Of a DNA stretch of 64,000 nt, positions 36,637 through 47,175 are shown one piece after another. Under the pieces are notes generated by a model. That model searched no databases. It saw only the letters and a program-made list of their open reading frames with translations, and was not told the origin of the DNA. Made by a program: the position numbers and the translations under genes. Positions within the stretch are counted from its first letter, which is position 1; every line of letters starts with the position of its first letter. Source of the DNA: Pirellulaceae bacterium (GTDB taxonomy: Bacteria > Planctomycetota > Planctomycetia > Pirellulales > Pirellulaceae); NCBI GenBank assembly GCA_026004795.1, contig BPJV01000010.1:147884-211883 (forward strand), given 5' to 3'.

Positions 36637-37739
36637 TGCTCGAGCACTTGTCCGTCATTGCGGGCCCCCACGCGTCGCCAGGCTGGCAAGTCGATCGATT
36701 CGGTGACGAAGCGAACGCTACCATCGCCAAGCGCCAGGTTAACTCCACCATGATGGTTACTGCGGGATGCAAAGACACCCCATCCGCAGCTCATCACATC
36801 GGCGATGGTACTATTGGGTGGGTGGTAGTGGTGGTAACCGGTGTAATACTCGCGCCCATTGATCCATCCGGCACCACGTTGCCCCGACCATCCACGATGC
36901 AACCCGCTGCCGCGAGTGACTGCGTCCAGCAGGTGCGGATCGTCGGGGACGACGTACCCAGCAAAACCGGGAACACTGGGAGGCATGGAACGATCGACGA
37001 AGGCGCAGCGGAGGTTGTGCATCGTACGTCGCCGTCCTTCCTCGGTGGTCGGCTCGCCAGGATTCTGCACCTGGACGCCGATGAGCGATTCGGAGAAGGC
37101 TGCCGTATTGCTCAGGCCATCCGTGATGGCGCTGAATCCGATTTGCGCGTTTATCCACAGGATGCCATCGGTGGGCACTCGAGTATCGTAAAACGTCCCG
37201 ACGCCCGTCCCCAAGTTCATATGGTAGTTTGTCCCGGCGAACGTTTGAGCAGGCCCGCTGCCTGAAAGCGTGACTACGCTGAAGGTCATCGGTTCGCTTT
37301 CACTGGGACATGTCAACAAAGGTATTGGCGTTGCCGCCGCCTGGTCATGAGGTGGTTGCATGACCCCTGGACAACAACCAACGCTCAAAGGAGTGCCGAA
37401 ATCGATCAACGCCTGCAAGTTCGCTTGTTCGTAGTAAGGCGCCAGTTGCGCGAAGACTGAAAAATTGCCCGCCAGGCTGTTGGCATTGGTGTAGTTGGCG
37501 GGCAGCCGTCGCAAAGCACTTTCATAATTGTGCAGAGCGAGAGCGATTTGTTTCAAATTGTTGCTACAACTCATACGCCGCGCGGCCTCCCGTGCGGCCT
37601 GAACGGCTGGCAACAACAGGCCCACGAGCACACCGATGATGGCGATCACCACCAACAGTTCGACCAGCGTAAACGCTCCGCGCCACCGACGCGCGTTTGC
37701 CATTTCATAACGGAACATACGTTTCCCCGTGGAATTCAT
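36630..37739 (-). CDS. DUF1559 protein with pilin-like N-terminus
   Basis: A 369-residue second DUF1559 member in the window. The leader ([24 protein letters not shown]) and the [26 protein letters not shown] block are canonical; the C-terminus ends with the family motif [17 protein letters not shown]. Start ATG 37739 lies seven bases after GAGGAG; the codon at 37745 is a TTG. It should be handled by prepilin peptidase. Unlike the first DUF1559 gene it has no secretion genes beside it, but a DUF4198 gene downstream and a Cys-rich protein gene upstream. Confidence 0.9.
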   Translation of the reverse strand: MNSTGKRMFRYEMANARRWRGAFTLVELLVVIAIIGVLVGLLLPAVQAAREAARRMSCSNNLKQIALALHNYESALRRLPANYTNANSLAGNFSVFAQLAPYYEQANLQALIDFGTPLSVGCCPGVMQPPHDQAAATPIPLLTCPSESEPMTFSVVTLSGSGPAQTFAGTNYHMNLGTGVGTFYDTRVPTDGILWINAQIGFSAITDGLSNTAAFSESLIGVQVQNPGEPTTEEGRRRTMHNLRCAFVDRSMPPSVPGFAGYVVPDDPHLLDAVTRGSGLHRGWSGQRGAGWINGREYYTGYHHYHPPNSTIADVMSCGWGVFASRSNHHGGVNLALGDGSVRFVTESIDLPAWRRVGARNDGQVLEQW

Positions 37740-37803
37740 CAACAACTCCTCGTGCTCATCGTCATCTCAGTTTTCCATAGCGCGCACCGATCGCGTCTCC
37801 CGC

Positions 37804-37819
37804 CAGAACGTTCGTTCTG
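37804..37819. promoter_or_regulatory. Palindromic operator candidate (GAAC-N4-GTTC type)
   Basis: CAGAACG-TT-CGTTCTG is a 7-base inverted repeat located 65-80 bases upstream of the DUF1559 start. Its core GAAC-N4-GTTC resembles the LexA box of Gram-positive bacteria. It could equally be the site of another dimeric repressor. No -35/-10 pair was assigned around it. Confidence 0.35.
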
Positions 37820-37989
37820 CAGAATAGTCACGCCATCGTGCGCAAGGCCGCTTCCCCGTCAAAGTGACGAAAACCGCGTTGGTGTGAGGAACGAGCTGTC
37901 GCCCATCTCTGACGGTGGAAGCGATTTACGAATCGTTGGTCCGCGCCATGCGTACCGCCAAGGAAATCAGCGGCTCGTTGGGCAGGCGC

Positions 37990-38682
37990 TCAACGGTACT
38001 GCCTAGAGCACGATCGTGCTCCAAGAGATGCCTGGACACCTTCGAGATCAGGGGATGGGAGGGTCGGGACGATGAGGGGGGAAGCGGCGTGTTCATCGAC
38101 ACTGACAAGCCACTCTCCCAACGGCGGCAGGCAATCCATCCCTGGTTGTTCAGGAGCAAGCCACAGCAACGCCAGAAGAGTCCATAGATAGGACAGCCCG
38201 CGGCACTCGGCCGCTTTCCACATCAGGATGACCTCACTCCCTATCGTTGGGTCATCGGTTGATGCCCCTTCCGGAGATGGTTCGGAATCGGAGCATGAGC
38301 CGGCTGCTTCCGAACATTTTTCGGATTGAAATCTCCCCCGGTGGCAGCACGTTGGTCGCGCGGTGGAGGTCTGCGTAGGGGTGTTTATTCGCACCACGCG
38401 ATCGATAAGAAACTGCGGCGGCTCCACCCCATGGCGTGCCGCCCATTCCAGTTTTTCTTCATCAGAATGGCAACAACATTTATCCCAACAGAAGTCGGCG
38501 GAGGAACATCCGCAAGGACAATGCTCACACGGAAAGCGCTCTGCCCCGTGGCGGACATGTGGCACCGAAGATGGAACGCCCACGAAGCCGGTGAGCGCAA
38601 AACTGACCATCAGCAGCAGTAGCCACGTCAGAGCCCGCCGAGCAGGGCAATCTTGAATGGAAATCCGTGTTAGACAATTCAT
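37990..38682 (-). CDS. Cysteine-rich membrane-anchored protein (planctomycete type)
   Basis: A 230-residue protein with an N-terminal membrane or signal segment (about 18-35, ALTWLLLLMVSFALTGFVG) followed by a dense Cys/His block: FPCEHCPCGCSSADFCWDK and CCCHSDEEKLEWA, then GVEPPQF. I know this block as a recurring planctomycete pattern of unknown function; the spacing of Cys and His suggests metal binding. A second hydrophobic stretch lies at about 165-180 (LSYLWTLLALLWLAP). The gene is 250 bases upstream of the DUF1559/DUF4198 pair on the same strand, which supports a shared metal-related role. Confidence 0.7.
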   Translation of the reverse strand: MNCLTRISIQDCPARRALTWLLLLMVSFALTGFVGVPSSVPHVRHGAERFPCEHCPCGCSSADFCWDKCCCHSDEEKLEWAARHGVEPPQFLIDRVVRINTPTQTSTARPTCCHRGRFQSEKCSEAAGSCSDSEPSPEGASTDDPTIGSEVILMWKAAECRGLSYLWTLLALLWLAPEQPGMDCLPPLGEWLVSVDEHAASPLIVPTLPSPDLEGVQASLGARSCSRQYR

Positions 38683-39096
38683 AGCGGACAGTCGAAAGTT
38701 TCATGACAGCCGCTCGCTCCTCACTCTGAAAAATATACTACCGATTCCTGGTTAGAACAATGGTCCACAACCCTCTTGTGGCTGTTTGCCACAGGCAAGT
38801 CACGAAGAAGACTCGACAGACGCAACTTCTTTGCTTCTACTCCCCGCCAGGCTTTCGCCCTTTTTCGCCCCATCACCGCACCAACATGGAAACGGGAGCC
38901 ATCGCCGAGTAGAATAGGCCTATTCGGCACCTAGCATCGCGGATCTTTATTCTAGCGTTCTCCATGACGCTCTCTGGCCGCGTTGATTCCCTGGAGGGCT
39001 GGTGTCGTGTGGCCTCTTCTCTGTTCCGGCCCCGTTGATTGTGGATACAGTCAGCGGGGTTTTTTTACTGGGAGATTGCCTGGGGAGGGAGGAGCT
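38683..39096. other. Intergenic region containing a plus-strand terminator
   Basis: About 414 bases between the start of the Cys-rich gene and the end of the helicase gene, both on the minus strand. The only clear structure is a plus-strand intrinsic terminator at 39030-39066. No protein gene on the plus strand explains it. Confidence 0.5.
39030..39066 (+). terminator. Rho-independent terminator without an annotated upstream gene
   Basis: CCCCGTTGA at 39030-39038 pairs with TCAGCGGGG at 39051-39059 (nine pairs, one G-U), with a 12-base loop, and is followed by seven T. The orientation serves a plus-strand transcript, while both flanking genes are on the minus strand. Confidence 0.6.
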
Positions 39097-41199
<2,103 letters not shown>

Positions 41200-41296
41200 G
41201 TAGTGCATCCTACGCGCATCGCCGCAGCCGCGATTGAGTTCTCGCCCACGGAGCTACGACGGCATTCCCCGGATGACTCCCGCACTCACGAGCTCG

Positions 41297-41345
41297 CAGG
41301 GCGAAGGAAGACGCCCTGATCAAGAGGACGTTCCCTCAAGGGAAC
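41297..41345. other. Two adjacent perfect hairpins upstream of uvrD
   Basis: CAGGGCG/CGCCCTG (41297-41303 and 41312-41318, 8-base loop) is followed by GTTCCCT/AGGGAAC (41330-41336 and 41339-41345, 2-base loop). They lie between the helicase start and tRNA-Leu, in about 300 bases without a gene, and may be part of a leader or small RNA. Confidence 0.35.
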
Positions 41346-41500
41346 TGCTCCGCAGAGGGTTCAGGTGAAGTCGCACAAGGTGAACCCCGCACTGGCAATC
41401 TGCCACAAGCGCACGGAGATATAAGTGACGTGGTCAGCCCCAGGGCACGCCCGCAGAACTAAAGAGGGACAAGCGAGAATTCGTAATCGTGGTCCTCAGT

Positions 41501-41585
41501 GCGGATGAGAGGATTTGAACCTCCACGGGATTTAACTCCCACTAGGACCTGAACCTAGCGCGTCTGCCAATTCCGCCACATCCGC
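41501..41585 (-). tRNA. tRNA-Leu (CAG)
   Basis: 85 bases that fold as a class II tRNA. The acceptor stem GCGGATG pairs with CATCCGC, the anticodon stem CTAGG/CCTAG frames the loop TTCAGGT with anticodon CAG, a long variable arm follows (TGGGAGTTAAATCCCG), and the T arm contains GGTTCAAATCC. CCA is not encoded. A good promoter lies directly upstream. Confidence 0.95.
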
Positions 41586-41613
41586 ATCGTCTGTCTCGTT
41601 GATGACCCTCGGT

Positions 41614-41642
41614 ATTGTGTAAATCCTACTAGGACTGTCAAG
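41614..41642 (-). promoter_or_regulatory. Sigma-70 type promoter of tRNA-Leu
   Basis: On the minus strand a perfect -35 element TTGACA (41637-41642) is separated by 16 bases from CACAAT (41614-41619), four of six to the -10 consensus. The tRNA gene begins 28 bases downstream of the -10 element. Confidence 0.65.
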
Positions 41643-41797
41643 CCGTCGGCTAGATCTGGCGGCATAATTCGCGTCGGCACGTGGGCTTCGCGAGATGGTC
41701 AAACAGGCCACCAACGGAGCACGGTGCCCAATCGCCGCTCGCCCCTAGTGCGCCGCCCACCGCGCGGCTGTCCGCAGTTACTGGCACGACCGCATCC

Positions 41798-42628
41798 TCA
41801 ATGCGCTTGCGGGCGCGGATTGTTGGCCCAATGTCCAGTCGGATCCGTCCCCCGTACATGGACCCCTTTCTCGTTCCATCCCAATTCAGCACGCACATCG
41901 GCACTGCAATAGCGCAGCGTAAGTCCACAACGGCGGCGGGACGACTGGTTTTCCTCCGAGCCGTGGAGCAGCAAGTCACTGTGGATGGAAATCTGTCCGG
42001 CAGTCAGCTCATTGTAGATGATCTCGCCGTATTGCTCGGGATTGTCGATCGTCTGGTTCAAAACATTGTGATCCTCCGGACTACTGGGGCGGTAGGTCAA
42101 ATGCCCGACCTGATGAGAACCGGCAACGAATTTGACGCACGCGTTGTCCCGATCGGCATCATCGATCGCCAACCATACCGTCACGGCCTTCGATGGCGAT
42201 AAGGGCCAATAGCTTGCATCCTGATGCCAGGCGACGGCTTTCCCATCGCCGGGCATCTTGCAGAAGAAATGAGATCCCCAGGCAATCACGTTCTCCCCCA
42301 ACAGATCGCTGACATAATCGACAATCCGGGAATCGGTCAGGATGTCATACACGGGCCCATACTTCAGATGGGCGGAACTGATCGAGTAGCTGTCTTTCCC
42401 CTCCGCCATGGTCCGCTGGAGCAGATCATCGAAGTAGTCGCGTATCTGAGCCATCTCCTCTTCGTCGAACACGTCCAAGCCCGACAAATAGCCGTCGCGG
42501 TTAAAGGCCTCGATCTCGCCAGTGGTCAGCACCCGCGGATGCTCATTGTGAATGGCGTAGAATCGCAGGTCCCGGCCGATGGCCGCCAATTCCTCTTCCG
42601 TCGGTACGATACTGAAGTCTCTGGCCAT
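41798..42628 (-). CDS. Phytanoyl-CoA dioxygenase (PhyH) family protein
   Basis: A 276-residue non-heme iron, 2-oxoglutarate-dependent oxygenase. The His-x-Asp iron ligands are in AVAWHQDASYWPL, the distal His is in HSDLLLHGSEEN and the 2-oxoglutarate-binding Arg in SRRRCGLTLRY. Family members hydroxylate varied small molecules or lipids; the substrate is unknown. The ATG at 42628 gives a typical N-terminus. It lies 150 bases from ispG on the same strand; a shared transcript is possible, but a functional link is not evident. Confidence 0.87.
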   Translation of the reverse strand: MARDFSIVPTEEELAAIGRDLRFYAIHNEHPRVLTTGEIEAFNRDGYLSGLDVFDEEEMAQIRDYFDDLLQRTMAEGKDSYSISSAHLKYGPVYDILTDSRIVDYVSDLLGENVIAWGSHFFCKMPGDGKAVAWHQDASYWPLSPSKAVTVWLAIDDADRDNACVKFVAGSHQVGHLTYRPSSPEDHNVLNQTIDNPEQYGEIIYNELTAGQISIHSDLLLHGSEENQSSRRRCGLTLRYCSADVRAELGWNEKGVHVRGTDPTGHWANNPRPQAH

Positions 42629-42780
42629 GATGGTATCTCCAAGTGGAAACGATTCCTGGGGCTCAATTGGGACATTCTACCGTCAGCGGCGCAGGGGCGC
42701 CGCTAGGGACCACGAGCGGGCAATGGTCGCTTAGGACATCGGTGTTGCGGTCGCCAAGCGGGGCCTGCAGTATCGTTTCC

Positions 42781-43923
42781 TCATGCCGGTTGACGCTCGG
42801 CGATCAACCGGTCCAGCTCCGATTTCAACCGGGTAAGGATCTCATCGTAGGTGAACGCGCCGATTGTTTCAGTACCGCGTTTCAAGTTCACCCGTTTTGG
42901 GCCACACCACAATCCTAAGTCCGCATCATCGGTCTCGCCGGGGCCGTTGACCCGACATCCCATCACGGCGATCGTAATGGCATGCTCCTGCGCGTATTGG
43001 GTCATTTCCTTGACCTGCTGCGCCAACTCCACGAATGCCTCGTTTTCGACACGCGAACAACTGGGGCAAGAAATGATGTTCAGCTTGCTAGGATCAAGGG
43101 CCACGACGCTGCGCATCCGTCCGTTGGCAATGTCGTCCAGGATTTGCTGACCGGCACGCACCTCTTCAGGCTTCCGATCATTGGGCAGCGTCAGTGAAAC
43201 CCGAATCGTGTCCCCGATGCCGCGACCGATCAACTGTTCGAAGGCAATGCGTGTTTTGATGATGCCATCGGGCGGTAATCCGGCCTCAGTCACCCCCAAG
43301 TGAAGCGGCACATCGGGACGGCGGGCCGCAAACGCCTGGTTGATGGCGATGACCTTTTGCGGATCCGAATCCTTCAGCGAGACGACGTAGCGGGAAAAGC
43401 CAATGTCGTCGAGAAACGCACAGTGCTCCAAGCCACTCTCTAAAATCGGACCGATGTCGTCGTGGGGAGGATAGCGTTTCCTCTTTTCCGGATCGACGCT
43501 GCCGCAGTTGACCCCGACACGGATGGCGCAATCATGATCGCGGGCGACCTGAGCCAAGTAACGGACCTTGTCCTGCCAAGACAGATGCTTCTGGTGGTGG
43601 TACAAGTGCCCCGGGTTGTAGCGAATCTTGTCCACAAAAGGGGCGACCTTCTCCGCCAAACGGTAGTTCTCTTGCAAATCGACCGACAGGTTGGCCGTCG
43701 TCTGTCGGCGGATTTCCGACAGCGCTTCAGCGTCTCGATCACTATCTACGGCAATGCGTACAACTGCGGCGCCAGCGGCGGCGAGGGCATTGACCTGCGC
43801 TACCGTGGCATCAATATCTTGCGTACGCGTCGCCGTCATGCTCTGCACGGCGATCGGGTGCCCATGGCCGATGACAACATTTCCGATGGGCACTTGGCGT
43901 GTACGATTGCGTTGAATACTCAT
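42781..43923 (-). CDS. ispG: 4-hydroxy-3-methylbut-2-enyl diphosphate synthase IspG (GcpE)
   Basis: A 380-residue enzyme of the MEP isoprenoid pathway that reductively converts MEcPP to HMBPP using a 4Fe-4S cluster. The start [23 protein letters not shown] is characteristic, as are the TIM-barrel segments IRYNPGH and IRVGVNCGS. The cluster ligands are visible in ISCPSCSR and [11 protein letters not shown]. The length fits the short bacterial form rather than the plant and Chlamydia form with an inserted domain. The ATG at 43923 is used; four upstream codons add nothing conserved. Confidence 0.96.
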   Translation of the reverse strand: MSIQRNRTRQVPIGNVVIGHGHPIAVQSMTATRTQDIDATVAQVNALAAAGAAVVRIAVDSDRDAEALSEIRRQTTANLSVDLQENYRLAEKVAPFVDKIRYNPGHLYHHQKHLSWQDKVRYLAQVARDHDCAIRVGVNCGSVDPEKRKRYPPHDDIGPILESGLEHCAFLDDIGFSRYVVSLKDSDPQKVIAINQAFAARRPDVPLHLGVTEAGLPPDGIIKTRIAFEQLIGRGIGDTIRVSLTLPNDRKPEEVRAGQQILDDIANGRMRSVVALDPSKLNIISCPSCSRVENEAFVELAQQVKEMTQYAQEHAITIAVMGCRVNGPGETDDADLGLWCGPKRVNLKRGTETIGAFTYDEILTRLKSELDRLIAERQPA

Positions 43924-44245
43924 GAAACCCCACACCTTTTACGGCGACTGGTGGACCACCCCAAAGCGGAGGATCATCCACCCCCTGCGGCTTCTTGCCC
44001 GCGATTAGCCGGTACGCTACCTCGAAGTCATGCGGCCGTCCGCCATCGAGGCATTGGCACTGCAATGACGGCTTTTCATTTTACCTTGAACGCCACCCAA
44101 GACGAGGGAGCGCTGCTGCCATCGGAGCGCACATTACGTTATCATCATGATCGTTTCGCAAGCTAATCGCGTTCGTCTTCCTAATTCTTGCTGTACCAAA
44201 TTGTTGTACCGAAGTCTTCCTGCTTACGTGTAGAGGTCTTTTGCG
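43924..44245. other. Divergent promoter region between ispG and the NHL-propeller gene
   Basis: About 320 bases between divergent genes. A plus-strand frame covers part of it antisense to ispG but has no features. No riboswitch or operator was recognised. Confidence 0.45.
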
Positions 44246-45139
44246 ATGATCCAACCTGTTCCTTCCGCACGAATCTCCAGCCTGCCGGCGCTAACAACTC
44301 ACCTTACCGCCCTACTACTGATCGCCATTCTCCCCTTGCGTTCCCTCGGTCAGGAGCCGGTGAAGGTCACGCCGCGACTGCCGGTCTATCCGTTGGATGC
44401 GGCCGTCGCTCCGGATGGAACGGTTTACGTGGTCGATCGCAACCTGCCGGGAGTATGGCAATGGAAGGCGGGTGAATTGACCGTCTTTTTCCAAGGTTCT
44501 CCCAAGTATCGCACGCCGCTCAATGCCCCGCGCTGCGTCACCGTCACCCCTGAGGGGCTGGTGCTGGTGGGTGACTCGGCCACTCGCGAGGTTTATCGAC
44601 TGCCCGAACCGAACAAGGCAGAGCCGATCACGGGAGGGAAGATCGGGATTCCCATGGATTTGGCCCTGGCTTCCGACGGTTCCCTGTACGTTGCCGATTT
44701 GGAGCTGCGCACATTGTACAAGATTCCGGCTGGTCAGTCGGCTCCTGAAATGATCGCGCAAGTCAATCCGCGCGGTGTGTTCGTCGATGACCAGGATCGA
44801 GTTTGGGTGGTATCGCAAAATGCCGAACAGTTGATAATCGTTTCCGATGATGGCAAGATCCAGCCGGTGGTGAAGACGCGGGTATTCGACTTTCCGCATC
44901 AGGTGTATGTCGATGATGCGGGAGTGGCGTACGTCACCGATGGCTACAAGAAGGCGGTGTGGAAGGTCTCGGCAGATGGCAAGCCGGAATTGCTGTTCAG
45001 CGGTCCCCCACTGGACAACCCCGTTGGCTTGACCGCAACGGAGGATGGTCAGTTGGTCGTCGTCGATCCACGCGCCCAAGCGGTGTTCAAGTTCGCCCCC
45101 GGAGAGAAGCCGACGGTATGGTTCAAGATAGAATATTGA
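44246..45139 (+). CDS. Secreted NHL/SMP-30-like beta-propeller protein
   Basis: A 297-residue protein with a signal peptide (about 1-35, ending SLGQ) and repeated propeller blades, each with a pattern such as DAAVAPDGTVYVVDR, MDLALASDGSLYVAD, RGVFVDDQDRVWVVS, HQVYVDDAGVAYVTD and VGLTATEDGQLVVVD. About six blades can be counted. Such propellers bind proteins or small ligands or act as lactonases; catalytic residues are not obvious here. It stands alone, 200 bases before the TauE gene. Confidence 0.82.
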   Translation: MIQPVPSARISSLPALTTHLTALLLIAILPLRSLGQEPVKVTPRLPVYPLDAAVAPDGTVYVVDRNLPGVWQWKAGELTVFFQGSPKYRTPLNAPRCVTVTPEGLVLVGDSATREVYRLPEPNKAEPITGGKIGIPMDLALASDGSLYVADLELRTLYKIPAGQSAPEMIAQVNPRGVFVDDQDRVWVVSQNAEQLIIVSDDGKIQPVVKTRVFDFPHQVYVDDAGVAYVTDGYKKAVWKVSADGKPELLFSGPPLDNPVGLTATEDGQLVVVDPRAQAVFKFAPGEKPTVWFKIEY

Positions 45140-45343
45140 TCAACCATGTCGAGGTTGCTACTGGCCCGAGGGCGCTCGGGCGTTTGCGACTCGCGTCCCC
45201 CCGACGGTTTGCCATCGTAACCGGATCGTCAACCATGGTTCGTGCGATTGGGGAGCGAGAGGGACGTCGGCCACGGTCGATACCCCACGGTGACATGGCA
45301 AGCTAGGAACCGTATGCTGGTCATTCGATACCGGTAATGGAGG

Positions 45344-46153
45344 ATGGAGGAAGGAGACGCTGCGATAGCTCTGTTCGTCGATGCCATTGGCAGCCAGCAG
45401 GCCTGGCTATCGATCTTGATTCTGGCCGCGGCGTCATTCATCCAGGCAACGGTTGGCTTCGCCGCGGCGCTGTTCGGCCTACCGTTACTGCTGTGGGCGG
45501 GAAATGATCTCATGTCGGCGCAGGTAATGATCATCACCGCCATGCTGCCGCAGAATCTCTTCGCCGTGTGGAAGTTTCGGCGCCATATCGAGATGCGCGA
45601 GGTGGCGGCACCGATGGCATTGCGGCTGGCGGGACTTCCCATCGGGATCTATGGACTTACCCACGTTCTTCAGTGGTCCCCGGCGCAGATCAACCAACTC
45701 GTTGGCTTCATCCTCCTGCTGGCCGTCCTGATGCAGGGGCTGGTGGGCATCCAGTGGAAATCAGCCGACCGCTGGTATTGGATTGCAGTGATTTTCGGGG
45801 GCAGTGGCGTGCTGCAAGGATTGACGGGGATGAGCGGCCCCCCGATGGTTTTATGGGTTCATGGCCGCCGCATGTCGATCGATCGCGCGCGTGCCTTCCT
45901 CTTCACCATGTACATCGCCAACTTCCCCGTACAAATCCTGCTGCTAGCTGCCCGCTACGGTACGTCGGTATGGAAGGCGATGATGATCGCTGCGCTGGCC
46001 GTTCCCGGAGTAATGCTGGGGGCAGTGTGGGGATTGCGGCTGGGCTCCTGGTTGGGGGAAGCGAGAGTACGTCCGCTGAGCTACATCGGCCTGCTCTGCC
46101 TGGCCCTGTATAGTCTGCTGTGGCCGGTGATACGCAGTTGGTGGAATTGGTAA
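45344..46153 (+). CDS. TauE/SafE-family membrane transporter
   Basis: A 269-residue protein with about eight membrane helices in the two-fold TauE/SafE pattern, including SFIQATVGFAAALFGLPLLLW and GGSGVLQGLTGMSGPPMVLW. The family exports sulfite, sulfonates or other organic anions. The start is unclear: the ATG at 45344 is followed, not preceded, by the strong GGAGGAAGGAG site (45347-45357). The codons at the right distance behind that site are ATA (45365) and CTG (45371). The end overlaps the likely start of the TerC gene. Confidence 0.82.
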   Translation: MEEGDAAIALFVDAIGSQQAWLSILILAAASFIQATVGFAAALFGLPLLLWAGNDLMSAQVMIITAMLPQNLFAVWKFRRHIEMREVAAPMALRLAGLPIGIYGLTHVLQWSPAQINQLVGFILLLAVLMQGLVGIQWKSADRWYWIAVIFGGSGVLQGLTGMSGPPMVLWVHGRRMSIDRARAFLFTMYIANFPVQILLLAARYGTSVWKAMMIAALAVPGVMLGAVWGLRLGSWLGEARVRPLSYIGLLCLALYSLLWPVIRSWWNW

Positions 46154-47175
46154 CAGGGGATCATTCCAAAATGGAAGCATTCATGGCGCTGGTCGCCCTA
46201 ACCGCGATGGAAATCGTGTTGGGCATCGACAACATCGTCTTCATTTCGGTGGCCTCCGGTCGACTCGTCGCCCACCAACGTTCCGCCGCCCGTCGGTACG
46301 GCCTGCTGTTCGCGTTGGGAACGCGAGTGGCGCTGTTGGCCAGCATCTACTGGGTGATGCAGCTTAACAATCCCTTGCTTGAACTGAACCGCTGGCTACC
46401 GCTGGATCAGTTCCGCTCACGTTTCTACCTCGAACTACCGGCAGATGTCGTCTCCCATCGCGCAGAAAACGGTAACACCAACCACCGCGTCGCTGAGGCG
46501 ACTGTGGAGGACGGATCGACCGTGGCACATGAGTCCGTCGACGGTTTGTCTGACGAAAAGGGGATAGGTTCGAGTGCACCGGCACACGATCGGGCCGAGG
46601 AAACGGTGCGGGTCTTCGATCATCATGCGTGGATCGAATTCACCACGGTCACGTGGCGCGATCTGGTGCTGTTGGCGGGCGGTTTGTTCTTGATTTTTTC
46701 CAGCGTGCGGGAAATCCACGAAGAGGTCGAGCTTCCTGGCCACCATGGGCACTCGGTGGAAACGCTCGTGGGAACGGAGGCAACGACCGTGGGAGAAGAA
46801 CAACCATCACGAGCCACGATGTGGTCGGTGGTTGCGCAAATCGCCGTCATGGACATCATCTTTTCGCTCGACAGCGTCATCACTGCCGTGGGCATGGCCG
46901 ATCAACTGTGGGTCATGGTAGTGGCGATCGTGCTGGCGATTCTGATCATGATTCGATTCGCCGACCAGGTAGGAGAATTCGTGCAACGCCACCCGACGGT
47001 CAAGATGCTGGCCCTGAGCTTCCTGTTGCTGATCGGTGTAATGCTGTGCGCCGAAGGAATTGGAACACCAATCAACAAGGGTTATATCTACTTTGCGATG
47101 GCCTTCTCGCTGGCCGTCGAAGCGATCAATATGCGCGTGCGTCGCAAGTACGCATTAGCGACCCACGGTACTTGA
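46120..47175 (+). CDS. TerC-family integral membrane protein with long inserted loop
   Basis: A 351-residue protein with the TerC helices: TAMEIVLGIDNIVFISVASGR, where the Asp is conserved, DLVLLAGGLFLIFSS, QIAVMDIIFSLDSVITAVGMAD and the last two helices with FAMAFSLAVEAIN. TerC proteins are implicated in manganese efflux or metalation of exported proteins. Between the second and third helices there is a hydrophilic stretch of about 90 residues that is not in usual members, and a second His/Glu-rich loop follows (HHGHSVETLVG). The start may be GTG 46120, GTG 46141 or ATG 46171; starting at 46171 leaves an unusually short first helix. Confidence 0.82.
   Translation: MAGDTQLVELVTGDHSKMEAFMALVALTAMEIVLGIDNIVFISVASGRLVAHQRSAARRYGLLFALGTRVALLASIYWVMQLNNPLLELNRWLPLDQFRSRFYLELPADVVSHRAENGNTNHRVAEATVEDGSTVAHESVDGLSDEKGIGSSAPAHDRAEETVRVFDHHAWIEFTTVTWRDLVLLAGGLFLIFSSVREIHEEVELPGHHGHSVETLVGTEATTVGEEQPSRATMWSVVAQIAVMDIIFSLDSVITAVGMADQLWVMVVAIVLAILIMIRFADQVGEFVQRHPTVKMLALSFLLLIGVMLCAEGIGTPINKGYIYFAMAFSLAVEAINMRVRRKYALATHGT

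Noticed and set aside
36494..36778. 94-residue minus-strand frame across the end of the DUF1559 gene
   Set aside because: It overlaps the conserved DUF1559 C-terminus in another frame; the 57-codon frame in the third frame fits the gene spacing better.
41297..41318. Signal recognition particle RNA, because of a GAAGGAAG-like loop
   Set aside because: The loop and closing base pairs do not match the conserved SRP core, and no longer helix can be drawn around it.
41650..41979. 109-residue minus-strand frame near tRNA-Leu
   Set aside because: Most of it lies over the 3' part of the PhyH gene in another frame, and it has no ribosome binding site or family pattern.
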